Of a stretch of 64,000 nt of DNA, positions 55,001 through 64,000 are shown piece by piece. The translations under genes were made by a program, and so were the position numbers. The stretch's first letter is position 1. The number at the start of each line of letters is the position of its first letter. The stretch comes from Cynocephalus volans (lineage: Eukaryota; Chordata; Mammalia; Dermoptera; Cynocephalidae), in contig NC_084474.1 in the NCBI RefSeq assembly GCF_027409185.1, positions 30,380,382 to 30,444,381 on the forward strand, read 5' to 3'. The notes beneath the pieces are model-generated. The model saw only the letters and a program-made list of their open reading frames with translations, did not search any database and had not been told where the DNA came from.

Positions 55001-56380
55001 AACCTGTGACCTTGTTGTTACCACCACTGTGCTCTCCCAGATGAGCTAACCGGCCAGCTCTCACACTATTTTAATTAGTCTTTCTATTATGTTTTAGTAT
55101 TTGGGAGGACTAACTCCCCCTTGTTGCTTCTTATAATCAACTTGTTTAGGATTTCAGCTTGTCTGTTTTCCAAACAGATGGTAATTTTTATTATGATCAT
55201 GTTAAAATTATAAATTAAAACTAAGAAAAATTTACATTTTAAGTCATTTTATTTTTTATTTTTATTTTTATTTTTATTTTTTTTCTTAATTTTATTTTGT
55301 CGATATACAATGTGGTTGATTATTGTGGCCCTTTACCGAACCCCCCTCCCTCCTCCCTCTCCCCCCTCCCACCCAACAATGTCCTTTCTGTTTGCTTGTC
55401 GTATCAACTTCAAGGAATTGTAGTTGTTATGTCTTCTTCCCCCCCCTCCGGTTTTTTTTGTGTGTGTATGAATTTATTTATTTATTTTTAGCTCCCACCA
55501 ATAAGTGAGAACATGTGGTATTTCTCTTTCTGTGTAAGTTATTTTTTTTTATTGTGGCAAAATATGCATCACATAAAATATACCATTTTAACCATTTTAA
55601 GTGTTTAGAAGTGTTTAACAGTTTAGAAGTCATTTATTTTTAATCTTTCTAACATGATAGGTAAAAATGATATCTCACTGTTTTAACTTGAGTGTTTTTC
55701 CTTGCTAAAGAAGTTGAATACGTTTTCCACATGTTTCATAAGCACTGGTGTTACTTCTTTGGTGATTTGCTGTTTTAATCCTGGGCACTTAGCCTGATAG
55801 AATTCCCCATGTGTGAACATTTTATGTTATATATATGCAAGTGCTTGTTAGTAGAGAGTTTTTTTTTTTGATGATCTGCTTTCAGAATCAACTTTAATGG
55901 TATTAATTTTTTTTTTTTCATTTAGGTGTGAAATGTTTTTCTTATTCTACAAGTGTGATCAGCCTTGCATTTCTACCATACATTTTTTCACAAAATAATA
56001 TATTTGGAAGTCTGCCTTTGCAAATCTTATTTTATGGCATCATAGGAAGCTTTACATTGGTCACACCAGCGCTACTTCACTTTCTTACAAAAGGCTATGT
56101 CATTCGGTTGTACCATGAGGCCACGACAGACACTTATAAAGCCATTACTTATAATGTTGTGCTTTCAGAAACAAGTACAGTGTTTCACCAGAATGATGTG
56201 AAGATTCCAGACAGCACACATGTGTTTACCACATTTTATGCTAAAACAAAATCACTGCTAGTTAATCCACTGCTCTTTCCAAACCATGAAGACTATATCC
56301 ATCTAATGGGTTATGACAAACCATTCACTTTTGATATGGAAGAAGCCAGTGAAGAGAAACAGCTTAAGGACGAGAAATGA
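48889..56380 (+). CDS. TMEM70: TMEM70, mitochondrial ATP synthase assembly factor (coding span)
   Basis: TMEM70 is an inner-membrane mitochondrial protein needed to build the subunit-c ring of ATP synthase; it also supports complex I assembly. Exons 48889-49098, 50773-50878 and 55926-56380 join to 771 bases, or 256 residues plus stop, against about 260 in human. The N-terminus ([20 protein letters not shown]) is Arg-rich with few acidic residues, fitting a cleaved mitochondrial targeting sequence. Two hydrophobic segments, about residues 110-126 and 136-158, form the expected membrane hairpin. The conserved domain follows, with [37 protein letters not shown] and [10 protein letters not shown]. 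The tail is charged. Junctions are GT/AG with phases 0 and 1. Exon 2 looks diverged compared with my memory of the human protein. Confidence 0.97.
49545..49636 (-). mobile_element. 5'-truncated tRNA SINE with (TTTC)n tail
   Basis: It keeps only the 3' half of the monomer (GCTGCTGGCCGGCGGTACAG to ATCAGCACCACT). The tail is a TTTC repeat. The target-site duplication AATCTTTTCATTTT lies at 49531-49544 and 49637-49650. In TMEM70 intron 1. Confidence 0.92.
49763..49871 (-). mobile_element. tRNA-Ile-derived SINE (monomer)
   Basis: T tail, GGCGGCTGGCTGGTAAGGGG, then AGTGATCTAACGGACCAACC. A near-perfect 18-19-bp target-site duplication, GGAATC(T)TAATTAAATTTC, lies at 49744-49762 and 49872-49889. Confidence 0.94.
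50364..50547 (-). mobile_element. Dimeric tRNA-Ile-derived SINE (CYN-like)
   Basis: Minus copy: GATGACCGGTAAGGGGATCT (3' unit), CCATCCCTATGTAGGGATCC (junction), GAGCCACGGGCTGGCCC (head). A perfect 16-bp target-site duplication, AACTCAGCACATTTCT, lies at 50348-50363 and 50548-50563. Confidence 0.95.
50773..50878 (+). CDS. TMEM70: TMEM70 exon 2
   Basis: A 106-base exon after TTTCAATAG and before GTAGGT. It encodes [20 protein letters not shown] and [15 protein letters not shown] plus the first base of a Gly codon. The second half is conserved. The first half has three Cys where I recall Tyr, Tyr and Phe in human, and an unlike HTQLEEL segment. The frame is open and the splice sites are good. 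Confidence 0.95.
51250..51358 (-). mobile_element. tRNA-Ile-derived SINE (monomer)
   Basis: T tail of about 25 bases, GTGGCTTGCCAGGATGGGGA, then GTGAACTAATCGGCCAGCC. GAAGAATAC flanks repeat on both sides. In TMEM70 intron 2. Confidence 0.9.
51389..51490 (+). mobile_element. tRNA-Ile-derived SINE (monomer)
   Basis: GCTGGCCAGTTAACTCACTT to AACCAGCCACC, then an A/G tail. The flanks GAGTGGTTATTT and GAGCGGTTATTT are the target-site duplication. Confidence 0.92.
51545..51760 (-). mobile_element. MaLR LTR fragment with an internal tandem duplication
   Basis: Complement of MST-like LTR DNA. Two units of about 75 bases both contain GG(C/G)TGGGAAGTCCA and then CTGGTGAGGGCCTTCTTG. Confidence 0.6.
52229..52683 (+). 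mobile_element. ERVL-MaLR solo LTR
   Basis: CTGTGGATTGAATGTCCCTC, GAGGCCTTTAAGAGGTGATT, TGGACCTTGGACTTTGTTGG, and AATAGACTGATACGG at the end. In TMEM70 intron 2. Confidence 0.85.
53190..53626 (-). mobile_element. ERVL-MaLR solo LTR (MLT1-like)
   Basis: Complement: GTGTATATTAGTTTCCTCAA, TTATTTTCTCACAGTTCTAA, CTTCATATGGCCACCTTCTC, AATAGGCCACATTCTGAGGT, and ACCCACTACA at the end. Confidence 0.85.
53971..54060 (-). mobile_element. tRNA-Ile-derived SINE (monomer)
   Basis: TTTGGCTGCTGGCCAGTACA to AGCTAACCAGCCAGCCC, inside the L1. Confidence 0.88.
54308..54416 (-). mobile_element. tRNA-Ile-derived SINE (monomer)
   Basis: T tail, TGGTGGCTGGCCAGTATGGG to GAGCTAACTGGCCAGCCC. The flanks TTCATGGATGTTTTCTT and CTCATGGATATTTTCTT are the target-site duplication. 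Confidence 0.92.
54537..54701 (-). mobile_element. Dimeric tRNA-Ile-derived SINE (CYN-like)
   Basis: Minus copy from GATGACCGGTAAGGGGATCT to GAGCCACGGGCCGGCCC. A perfect 17-bp target-site duplication, GAATTTTATCTTTTTCT, lies at 54520-54536 and 54702-54718. Confidence 0.95.
54753..54850 (+). mobile_element. Two micro-SINE insertions at one target
   Basis: The flank AAGAAGTCCATTTT occurs at 54753-54766 and again at 54795-54808. Between the copies is only CAGGGCCGG joined to TCATCTTCT and an A tail: the two ends of the dimer SINE without its middle. A third flank copy, AAGTCCATCTTTTGCC, lies at 54835-54850. Before it sits a second fragment, CTACCAGCCAGCAG plus an A tail (54812-54834), which is the tail end of the monomer SINE. 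Confidence 0.8.
54955..55061 (-). mobile_element. tRNA-Ile-derived SINE (monomer)
   Basis: T tail, GGCGGCTGGCTAGTAGG to GAGCTAACCGGCCAGC. CACACTATT flanks repeat on both sides. Confidence 0.9.
55255..55645 (-). mobile_element. L1 3' ends, a younger copy beside an old one
   Basis: 55255-55535 is a fairly fresh L1 3' end on the minus strand. It has an ATTTT tail, TATACAATGTGGTTGATTAT, a C-rich block and CAATAAGTGAGAACATGTGG. 55540-55645 is an older L1M 3' UTR (CATAAAATATACCATTTTAA). Confidence 0.78.
55926..56380 (+). CDS. TMEM70: TMEM70 exon 3, terminal coding exon
   Basis: It begins after TTCATTTAG with GTGTGAAATG, completing Gly106 and reading [20 protein letters not shown]. It holds both membrane segments and the conserved C-terminal domain, and ends KQLKDEK with TGA at 56378-56380. 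A polyadenylation signal follows 49 bases later. Confidence 0.97.
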
Positions 56381-56455
56381 GCCTATTTTATGTTTGTGCT
56401 TAAATGTATTTATATTTCAATGTATAATAATAAAATTGCCTTTACTTTTATATTC
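56381..56455 (+). terminator. TMEM70: TMEM70 3' UTR and polyadenylation signal
   Basis: AATAAA lies at 56429-56434, about 50 bases after the stop, followed by a T-rich region (TTTACTTTTATATTCTGTTA). Cleavage is expected near 56450. Confidence 0.8.
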
Positions 56456-57462
56456 TGTTAGTGACTGATTGTTAAAAATAATTTGAAACTGTCAAACAGA
56501 ACTTTTAATTAATTTTTGGAGAATGATGTTCCTTTATAATAAAATAAGCTATGTATAAAAAAAATAGTATCTACCATTCATGTGAAAGTGTGTGCATGAA
56601 TTTACACGTACAGGCTGGTTTATGCAAGAATAATTTGAGCTATGTATAATAAGTGTGGTTGCCTCTATAAAATAAGGATTAGATGTCAGAAGCAAATGGG
56701 GAGTTACTTTTTTCTTTGTGTTTGGATTTTTCTGAGTGTATGAATATTCTTTTCCTACATTAAAAGACATTTGGAAAAATTTACAAATTATGGGAAGCAG
56801 TTAATCTGTCTCCTTTGGTTCAGAACACAGGTTTTTGCTTAACTGCTCTGGCATGATTGCACTTAGTAAGAATGTCCATATACAACTGAGTTTATGATTA
56901 GCTATACGGGAAATGGTGACCTAAGTAGTGTTGACTTCAGTGGCCCCATTTGTCCCTCCATGTGTGTTCTCCCTCAGTGCACCCTGTCAGAGTAGGAAAA
57001 TCATTGGTACTAAATAGATGGACAATACCTTCTGTAAAATAGCAGTCTCTATGCAAGCTTTATCAAGAATTTGAATTTTAAGATTTTTTAACCTCTGATC
57101 GTAAAGTGGAAGTTGATTCTTGTGAAGGATTTCCAGCCAGGAGCAAGAGGCCTCAAGCCATGCTATTTAGATCAGATGTTTGTTAAGTGCCCAGAGTGTG
57201 TAGTACTAGGTAACAGGGTCACAATTAAAGACAAAACACCCAGTCTGTCTTTATGGAGCTGCCTAACATTGCCTACGGCTACCGTGATAGTAAACTTAAT
57301 TTAATCTTTATGGCGTGCCTGTGTATAAGTGAGGTTGATGGAGAAGCAGCAGGGGCATCACTACTTAATAGGGAAAGATCATTTGCGTCAGGCTGCTAAA
57401 AGCTTATTTGTAGGAGATAGCTTGAGGCAGAAAAGCCATTTTTCTGAGACCTGGAGCCTTCT
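56456..57462. other. Intergenic DNA after TMEM70
   Basis: No gene and no confident repeat recognised. Confidence 0.4.
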
Positions 57463-57695
57463 GTAGTGGATTGAATTATGTCCCCCCCCAAACTCATTGA
57501 AGCTTGAGTTTTGTCCCCCAAGTGCCATGTATTAGAAACTTAGCCCCCAGTGTGACTGTTAAGAGGGTGGGAAATCCTATTATGGTTATTGAAAGGTGGA
57601 GCAGCCTCAGAAACTGTAAGCAATAAATTTTGTTTTCTTTATAAATCACCCAGTTGCAGGTGTTTTGTTATAAGCAACATAGACAGACTAATACA
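57463..57695 (+). mobile_element. MaLR LTR with a large internal deletion
   Basis: The 5' part (GTGGATTGAATTATGTCCCC, to TTATTGAAAGGTGGA at about 57600) joins directly to the 3' part (CAGCCTCAGAAACTG to ACAGACTAATACA). The middle of the LTR, including its CCATGTGAG block, is missing. Confidence 0.8.
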
Positions 57696-58649
57696 CCTAC
57701 CTTTCTGCTAGGATCAGCTGCTCATCACACTCAACCTCCCCTATTCCTCTGTGCCATCTTTTCCTTAGGTTGGGCCTCTGCCTGCCTGCTCATCTGTCCT
57801 TTGTCTCCTAGATATGCCTGTTGTTATCCCAACAGTGAGTGAGATATCTTTCCATAAAAATTTATCCTATGAGTAAATGTTCATATGGATATATTAGAAA
57901 GTAGAAGCAAGAAAAGAATCATTCCTAGTTCCAGCTAGAAAAAGCAGCATTGTTAACATCTTGAAGTTTTCTTCCAAGATCTTCTTTCTTCATAATTTGT
58001 GTACAACATATCTCCTTTTAGTCCTATATCCATGTGATGTAGGATATATGTCCTCTGTCTATGTGATCAGTTTGTTCTCTGTGTAATGGAGTGAAAAACT
58101 TATTATTTGTTTCAGAATAATCCTTCAGGAGACAACTTTGTTTATTTAGGGGAAAAAAAGTTTAAGTGGGATAGGTGACTTCTCAAGGGCATAGTCTGGA
58201 GTGAGACCAGGACATAGGAAAGGTCAGTGTGCATAGGATAACATGATGGTTCATCTTTGAAATAAGCCAGCAGAAACAACTCAGGCTGAGGTAAGGAGAA
58301 ATAATACACACTTCCCTCATGCCACTTTACTCCACCTCAGGCAGAGTAATCTCAGAAAGACTGGGGCGGTAATGAGTCTCCCACTGTCTTGGAGAAGGAG
58401 CGGTGAATTAGTTTTACTTGACTCTCAAAAGACAAGGTGATCTCAGCTGACATCTGGGTTACATCAGATAGTAAACCCCCACCTATAAAATGTGTTATTG
58501 CAGTCCTTTTCCCTAATGTAGATTTCACTGTACTGAAAGGCCTCAACTTCTGAAAGCAAAAGCAGCAAAATGGCCATTAGGTGTGAACAACAACCTTAGC
58601 TTGAACATATTTGTTAAAATTGTATTCTGATTCTTTCAGAACACCTATA

Positions 58650-58716
58650 CTTTTGTTGTTATTGTTCTTTTATTCTTTATTGAGAATTTCAAACATACAA
58701 AATTAGATAAAAAGAC
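58650..58716 (-). mobile_element. L1ME 3' fragment, left part
   Basis: TTATTGAGAATTTCAAACAT and AAAATTAGATAAAAAGACT resemble an old L1 3' end. It continues at 59217 after the composite element. Strand is tentative. Confidence 0.55.
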
Positions 58717-59216
58717 TTGTAACAACCAAGGTCAAGTGTTTGGTTCCTGGTACTGGCCAGCTGCCCCCCAAAACGAAGAGTAAGCCCAGCAGTGACCACT
58801 GAGCCCCTGCAGGAAGTGCCCTGGGCTCCCCCAACCTGGGACGGTAGGAGGCCTCAGGCCTCGGCCACGCCCCCCCCCCTGACACCCACAGCCTGCCCAG
58901 CAGTGATCACCGAGCTGCAACAAGAAGGGCCCTGGGTTCCTAAGCTGGGATGGTGGGGGCAAGGGCTTTTGCCACAACCCTCTGACATCTGCACCTAGCC
59001 TGGCAACAACCAAGCCACTGCTGGAAGGCCCCTTGGTCTCCTCTGTGGGAATGACGGGGGTGCCACAGGCTTCAATCCCACCCCTCCTCCCTCCTTCCAT
59101 CCCATTTCCTTCCCGTTTCCCCTCTCCCTCACCCTCCCAAGTGCTCTGCCTCAACATCCTAGAATGTAAAAAATAATATTAATAAAATTGCATTTTCTTT
59201 AAAAAAAAAAAAAAAA
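58717..59216 (+). mobile_element. Composite retroelement: SINE piece, GC-rich tandem units, poly(A)
   Basis: In order: the 3' half of the tRNA SINE (ACCAAGGTCAAGTGTTTGGT ... CTGGCCAGCTGCC, 58724-58767); a short linker; two clear tandem units starting CCCAGCAGTGA(C/T)CAC (58785-58895, 111 bases; 58896-59002, 107 bases); a diverged third unit (59003 to about 59095); a pyrimidine-rich stretch; AATAAA at 59181-59186; and a 16-A tail at 59201-59216. The short flanks AAAAAGACT (58709-58717) and AAGAAGACT (59215-59223) are a plausible target-site duplication. It splits an L1ME. Confidence 0.6.
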
Positions 59217-59600
59217 GAAGACTACAATGCACCTGCCTGGCTCTACCATCCAGATTCAACAATCACCAATTTGCAGTTGATACTGTTTCATTTAGATCCT
59301 AACCACTTGCTCTCTACCTTTTTTGGAAGTAAATCCCAGTCATAATATTTTTTTCTTAAATATTTAATTTTTTAACTCTACAAGATAAGGAATTCTTCAA
59401 AAATATAACCATAATAACATTATCATACTTGCAAAACAAAACCAAAACCTAATGTTATCAAATAATCAGTCTGTTTAAATTTCCAATTGTTTCATAATTT
59501 TTTTCCCCACATTTTGCTCGGATTAAGATCCAAGTAAGGTTCGCAACTTATTCATACTAATTGTTGAAATATCTTTTAAGACTCTTCTGTGGGACTCTTC
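59217..59600 (-). mobile_element. L1ME 3' fragment, right part
   Basis: CCATCCAGATTCAACAATCA, AAATCCCAGTCATAATA, ACAAGATAAGGAATTCTTCA and AATTTCCAATTGTTTCATAA match the pattern of an old L1ME-type end. Confidence 0.6.
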
Positions 59601-60477
59601 ATTTCTTTCATTCCTTTTTTTTTTTTTTTCTTGCATATTATCTGTTGAAGAACTGAGTTGTTTATACTTTAGATCTTCTCATGGTCTAGATTTTCTGATA
59701 ACATCTTCGGGTTATGGCTTAACATGTTTCTCTGTCTTTTGTATTTCCTATAAATCGATAGGTAGATCTTAAAGCTTCATCAGTGAGGTTTGATTATTTT
59801 GGATGAGACTATTTCATAGAGAGATTTCATAGATCTCTTTTTAGGGCTTCTTGCTTATCCCCCGAGAAAGTAATCCAAAAGAGCAAAATGGAAGCTATAC
59901 TGTCTTGTATGACCTAAATGGAAGTCACACACTGTCACTGCACAATACTCTGTTACACAGTCAGCCTTATTCGGTGTTGGAGGAGATTCACAAGGACATG
60001 CATGCCAGGAGGTAAGGCTAATTGGGAACCATCTTGGAGGCTGGCTTCCATAGTGTTCTTCCATTAAGAGGTACATAGTGTCTTTTTGTCTCTCTTTGTG
60101 ATGTTAGCAACTATCAATGCTCAATGCCTATGTCCACTAATTGTTAGGTGTTGCAGAATTGTTATTTTCTCTTATTCCTTTTTCATTTATTAGCTGAAAT
60201 ACTCCTAAAAGTAGAGATATAAGTATAGGAAGACAAGAGAAACTTGTCCCTCTCTATCATTTGGTTACTCAGTAGTTCAGTTTGTACAGAAAAGTCAGGA
60301 TAAATGCTTGATTCTTCCCCTTTATTTGCTAGTTTTAAAAATAGTGTTGGTTTTCTAGCATCACCTGATGATAATTAGACTTAAAAAGAATGTCGTGAGC
60401 TCATGGATTTAAATAAATTTGATGTATTTCAATTTCTTGCAGTCACTATCTTATTAATGTTTATACAATCATATAGG

Positions 60478-60936
60478 TAGGCTAAATAATGGCACCACAA
60501 GATGTTCATGTCCTAATCACCAAAAGCAGCAAAATGTTACCTTATATGGCAAAAGGGATTTTGCAGATATGATGAAATTAAGGATTTTGTGTTGAATTAC
60601 CCTGAATTATCTATCTGGGTCCACTGTAATCACAGAAGTTCTTAAAAGCAGGAGGCAGGAGATCAGAGGAGAAGGAGATGGGATGATGGAAGCAGAGATT
60701 GGAGTGATGCACTTTGAAGGCAGAGAAATGCAAGAATTACAGCTTTAGAAGCTGAAAAAGGCAAGGAACAGATTTTCCTGGAGTCTCCAGAAGGAACCAG
60801 CTCTGCTGACACCTTGACGTTAGTCCAGTGAAACTGATTTCAAACTGCTGATCTCCAGAACTGTAAGAGAATAAATTTGTGTTGTTTTATGCCACTAAAT
60901 TTGTGGCAATTTGTTACAGCAGCAATAGGAAACTAT
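60478..60936 (+). mobile_element. ERVL-MaLR solo LTR (MLT1C/D-like)
   Basis: GTAGGCTAAATAATGGCACC, ATGTTACCTTATATGGCAAA, GGGATTTTGCAGATATGATG, TGATCTCCAGAACTGTAAGA and GCAATAGGAAACTATTAATAC. Confidence 0.85.
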
Positions 60937-61129
60937 TAATACCCGTCTTTGGTCAGTGAAAACTTCTTCAAATTGGTTATCTAATATAAGTTGTTCCAGG
61001 CTCATCTCGTACATTTTCTGCCCCAGATCTTGAATCAACAATTTCTCCAAGGAATCCTAGTTCCTTTTAGTGGGAAATGGTATTTTGAGACCACTAGGAA
61101 TATTCATGGGTTTTTGCCCTTTTTTTCAT

Positions 61130-61470
61130 CTTTTAAATTTATTTTTAAATGATAGTATAAAACATATAACATAGGGTCTGGCTTACTTTGTTAAAGTGTG
61201 GTGCTGACAACACTAAGGTCAAGGGTTTGAGGGTTGAATCCCCAGCCAGCTACCAAAAACCCACATAAAAACAACCAAAAAACCCCTCAAAAAACAGAAC
61301 CCCATAAAATTTACCATCTTAACCAATTTCAAATGTACGGTTAAGTAGTGTTAACTATATTCACACTATTGTGCAACAGATGTCTAGAACTTTTTATCTT
61401 GCAAAACTGAAACTATACTCAGTGAACAATTTCCCATTTCACCCTCTTCCCATGGATTTTTGCTTTTGTA
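61130..61470 (-). mobile_element. L1M 3' UTR split by a SINE
   Basis: TAGTATAAAACATATAACAT on the left and AAAATTTACCATCTTAACCA to TTCCCATTTCACCCTCTTCC on the right are L1M 3' UTR. Confidence 0.7.
61163..61297 (+). mobile_element. tRNA-Ile-derived SINE (diverged)
   Basis: GGGTCTGGCTTACTTTGTTA, CTGACAACACTAAGGTCAAG and CCCAGCCAGCTACC, with a C/A-rich tail. It is inserted in the L1M fragment. Confidence 0.82.
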
Positions 61471-62040
61471 AAAATGGGAAAGTAGCACAGTTCTATAGTA
61501 AAACCTTTACCAACATATGATTATTTTCCTCTTAAGCATGCAGATTTTTAGGTCACAACCCCATGCCATTTGTAGTTACTAACTCTAAACTATATCCTAT
61601 ATAGGATTTCAAGTAGCAAAGCATCTCAAAGAATAGCTGTTTTTCTGAAATGGAGTGAGAGTTTTGAAATGAAATACATGCCACAACAAAATAATGATAT
61701 TTCGTTATTAGGACCCCAACTATTCCCTGGAGCTCTAGTATTTCATAGGTGAGTGCACAGTGCAGAATTACATGTAGTGTCCCCTTTCTGGGGTCTCATC
61801 TAGCACTGTTCTGTCCTGAACCTGTTACTGAGCAGAAATAGTTTACATGAGACTGTTCAGTTCAGATCTATAGCTTCAGCTCTCTGGGCCACGAGAAATT
61901 GTATTAAGAGCTTGTGGGAAAGAATAGCAATGCATATGGAAAAGGGGTCCCAGTCTGTTGAGACTTTAGAAGAGACCTACAGAACAGTTTTGTTATTACT
62001 GACTGGAAAATGTTTGTTTTGTTTTTAAAGCTCTGGTCAC

Positions 62041-62277
62041 TTTCATTTGCATCAAGTGTTCAAAAAGAGTACATTCTAAAATCACTTTCCTCTCCCCCCT
62101 TGCAGGAAGTTGCTCAAATATCAAACACGCACATAGAAAGAGGAAACAGTTGGATAGGAACTCAGAAATCATGTGACTGATGACTAAGTTAAATCTTTTC
62201 TACTTACTGAAAGGGAAGAGTCTGATGATTAGTTACTGATCCTCCGTGCATTTTAAAAATTTTGGAGAAATTGAATC
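62041..62277 (+). promoter_or_regulatory. LY96: LY96 upstream region
   Basis: There is no CpG island and no GC box, unlike the other three genes. A PU.1-type purine motif (AAAGAGGAAAC) lies at about 62137-62147, with CTCTCCCCCCTTGCAGGAAG (ETS core) just before it. This fits a myeloid-type promoter, but the start site and the use of these sites are not proven. Confidence 0.4.
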
Positions 62278-62389
62278 ATGTTCCCATTTATGCTTTTTTC
62301 TACCCTGTTTTCTTTCATATTTACTGAAACTGGGAAGCAATATTGGATCTGCAACTCCTCTGAGTCAAGTGTTTCGTACACCTACTGTG
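62278..62389 (+). CDS. LY96: LY96 (MD-2) exon 1
   Basis: LY96/MD-2 is a secreted ML-domain glycoprotein. It binds the lipid A part of LPS and pairs with the TLR4 ectodomain at the cell surface. The exon encodes 37 codons plus one base. The sequence [16 protein letters not shown] forms a signal peptide, then [18 protein letters not shown], then G before the donor GTAAGT (62390-62395). Cys25 and Cys37 and the N-glycosylation site Asn26-Ser-Ser sit exactly where human MD-2 has them, and the length equals human exon 1 as I recall it. The later exons with the lipid-binding cup lie outside the window. Longer open frames overlapping here in other phases are not genes. Confidence 0.96.
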
Positions 62390-63167
62390 GTAAGTAAAAC
62401 AGCAACAACAAATCATTGTAGCACCAGCTCTTTTGAGGGTAAGTTTTCACAAGAACCTTACGCTGCTGTAGTCGGGACACAGGAAATGTCCACGAGTTCC
62501 AGCTGCTGCGGCTGCTACTGCTTCCAGCAGGAAAAGCAATGCTGGTAACTGCCTTGTGTGGACCTTCTCAAACCCTCGCAGAGCTCACGAGTTTCTAAAC
62601 TGTGTTGTGCTTGACCTACAAGTGCTTCTGTTGTTCTCCGTGGTCAGCTGTCTCTACCTTGAGCCTGTTGTAAGTTTTTCCCAGGTTGAGTAGAACTGTC
62701 TGCTCCTGAGCTTTTTGCCTTAGCCAAAGATTTACTGGTTCTTCTAGGGAATGTAGAACAGTCCTAGCTGCTTCCTGGAATTGATTTCTGCCCCAGAAAA
62801 CTGTAAAGTTTTTAGCAAAGGGTCACATAAAAACAATGATATTTATTACTTTTTTTTTAAAAAGCAGCCATACCTGTATGCTATCAACTGATTGTGTCAC
62901 TGATGCCCTCCCTCAACCACTCCTTAGCAAATGTCTGAAGGTCTGAAGGCTCAGCTGTTTTGATTTGGTACTTTCCACTGTGTTGCTCATTATGGGTTGG
63001 CTGCCTTTTTCTATCCATTAGCAATTTCAGGAAGGTTTAAAATGATGCTTCCCAAAATACTAGTTCTTTGAGATTCTTTTGGGAAAAAAGGACTTATGGC
63101 CCCATCATTTGGGGAAGATTTACAAATGTATTTTGATTTTGGAGAACTTTTGCAATGAAGAAACCTG

Positions 63168-63255
63168 TTCAGAGCATGGTGTTGGTAACACCCAGGTCAA
63201 GGGTTTGGATCCTGAAAGTGGCCAGCTGCCAACAAAACAAAAGAAAAAACAAAAC
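63168..63255 (+). mobile_element. 5'-truncated tRNA-Ile SINE
   Basis: It begins within the A-box region (AGAGCATGGTGTTGGTAACA), contains GGTCAAGGGTTTGGATCC, and ends GTGGCCAGCTGCCAACAAAA. AAACCTGTT flanks repeat on both sides. Confidence 0.88.
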
Positions 63256-63611
63256 CTGTTTAACCACAACATTTTCAATTTTATTTGATTTGTTTTTTTG
63301 GGGTGTGTGTTGACTGTCCTGAGAAACATGTTTTGGCAAATGCTAACGTAAAGATACTTCTGGGGAATTAGGATGATTGCCAAGTGTGAGAACAAGACTT
63401 AGGTGTGTGACCAATCACATACTTGCCACCTTTCTCTGCCTTGTGGATTGTGCTGAAGTCCCTCATAACTCACCTCTGAAATCTCTCCATTCTAGAAGAT
63501 TGGTTTACACCTCCCTTCCAGCAAGCCTCCTCAGTCCAACCAACTTATACTTCTCACTCCTTTGGCCCTTTGTACAACACATTGATTATGCCACTCTTCA
63601 CATGGCCTTTT

Positions 63612-64000
63612 GTATTAGTCTGTTTTGTGTTGCTATAACAGAAATACCTGAGACTGGGTAATTTACAAGGAAAAGAGGTTTATTTGGCTTACGATTCTGG
63701 GACAGCTGCATCTGGCACGGGCCTCAGGCTGCTTCTACTCATGGCAGAAAGTGGCAGGCAGCTGGCGGGTACAAGCAGATCACCTGGCTACAGGAAGCAA
63801 GAGAGAGAGAGAGAGAGGAGGTGCCAGGGTCCTATAAACAACAAGCTCTCGTGGGAACTAATAGAACGAGAACTCACTTATTAATCACCCCACCACCAGG
63901 GAGAGCATTATCCATTCATGAGAGATCTGCCCCCATGACTCAATCAGTTTCCAACACTGCCACATTGGGGATCAAATTTCCAAATGAGTTTTGCTGGGGA
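63612..64000 (-). mobile_element. ERVL-MaLR LTR (MST/THE1-like), cut by the window edge
   Basis: Complement: TGTATTAGTCTGTTTTGTGT, GAGACTGGGTAATTTACAAG, TCATGGCAGAAAGTGGCAGG, ATGACTCAATCAGTTTCCAA. A (GA)n run sits at about 63802-63816. Confidence 0.85.

Larger units (their letters stand above)
53770..55250 (-). mobile_element. Degenerate L1 ORF2 with nested SINEs
   Basis: Minus-oriented old L1: TTCCAGCTTTTCATTTGTCT, ATATTGGGGATATTAACCCT, CATTGATCTATTTGTGTGCC. Several younger SINEs split it (53971, 54308, 54537, 54767, 54812, 54955). It lies in TMEM70 intron 2. Confidence 0.75.
62390..64000 (+). other. LY96: LY96 intron 1 (partial)
   Basis: The intron runs off the right edge. It holds a truncated SINE and a MaLR LTR, listed separately. 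The remainder shows nothing I recognise. Confidence 0.85.

Noticed and set aside
58732-59157. 141-codon minus-strand frame in GC-rich DNA
   Set aside because: It reads through the tandem units of the composite element and is Gly/Arg-rich. Not a protein gene.
62246-62548. 100-codon frame over LY96 exon 1
   Set aside because: It is a different reading phase from the MD-2 frame and runs through the splice donor.

Overview
The window is nuclear DNA from a placental mammal. It has split genes with GT/AG introns, three CpG-rich promoters, and many LINEs, MIRs, L2, MaLR-type LTRs and tRNA-derived SINEs. The gene order is UBE2W (-), ELOC (-), TMEM70 (+), LY96 (+), which is the order I know from human 8q21.11. 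The abundant SINEs derive from tRNA-Ile and occur as monomers and head-to-tail dimers. Their heads read GGCTGGCCAGTTAGCTCAGT or GGGCCGGCCCATGGCTCACT. This matches my memory of the CYN SINEs of colugos (Dermoptera), so Galeopterus or Cynocephalus is the most likely source. That identification is an inference.

Layout. 1-2010: start of UBE2W. Its five-codon first coding exon (1771-1785, minus) lies in a CpG island and intron 1 runs off the left edge. 2011-24367: intergenic DNA with MIRs, MaLR LTRs, an inverted L1 and many SINEs; the last 4.7 kb next to ELOC is AT-rich and repeat-poor. 24368-45100: ELOC on the minus strand. Coding exons are at 24368-24558, 29933-30076 and a four-base coding piece at 32591-32594; a probable non-coding first exon ends at 44964 inside a CpG island. 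45080-45480: ELOC promoter with ETS-like boxes and a 61-bp tandem duplication that carries two ZNF143-type motifs. 48740-56455: TMEM70 in three exons, with an NRF1/CCAAT/GC-box promoter. 62278-64000: LY96 exon 1 (signal peptide and start of MD-2) and part of intron 1.

The genes do not form one pathway. UBE2W (N-terminal ubiquitin conjugation) and ELOC (adaptor of cullin-RING ligases) both belong to the ubiquitin system. TMEM70 assembles mitochondrial ATP synthase. LY96/MD-2 is the LPS-binding partner of TLR4. ELOC, TMEM70 and the LY96 exon are intact as far as they can be read.

The most unusual signals are in the mobile DNA. One is a possible SVA-like composite retroelement at 58717-59216: a SINE piece, GC-rich tandem units, a poly(A) signal and a poly(A) tail, inside an old L1. 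Others are insertions made of almost nothing but a tail, with target-site duplications (38204-38293 and 54753-54850), collapsed dimer SINEs, and a palindromic mini-element present twice.
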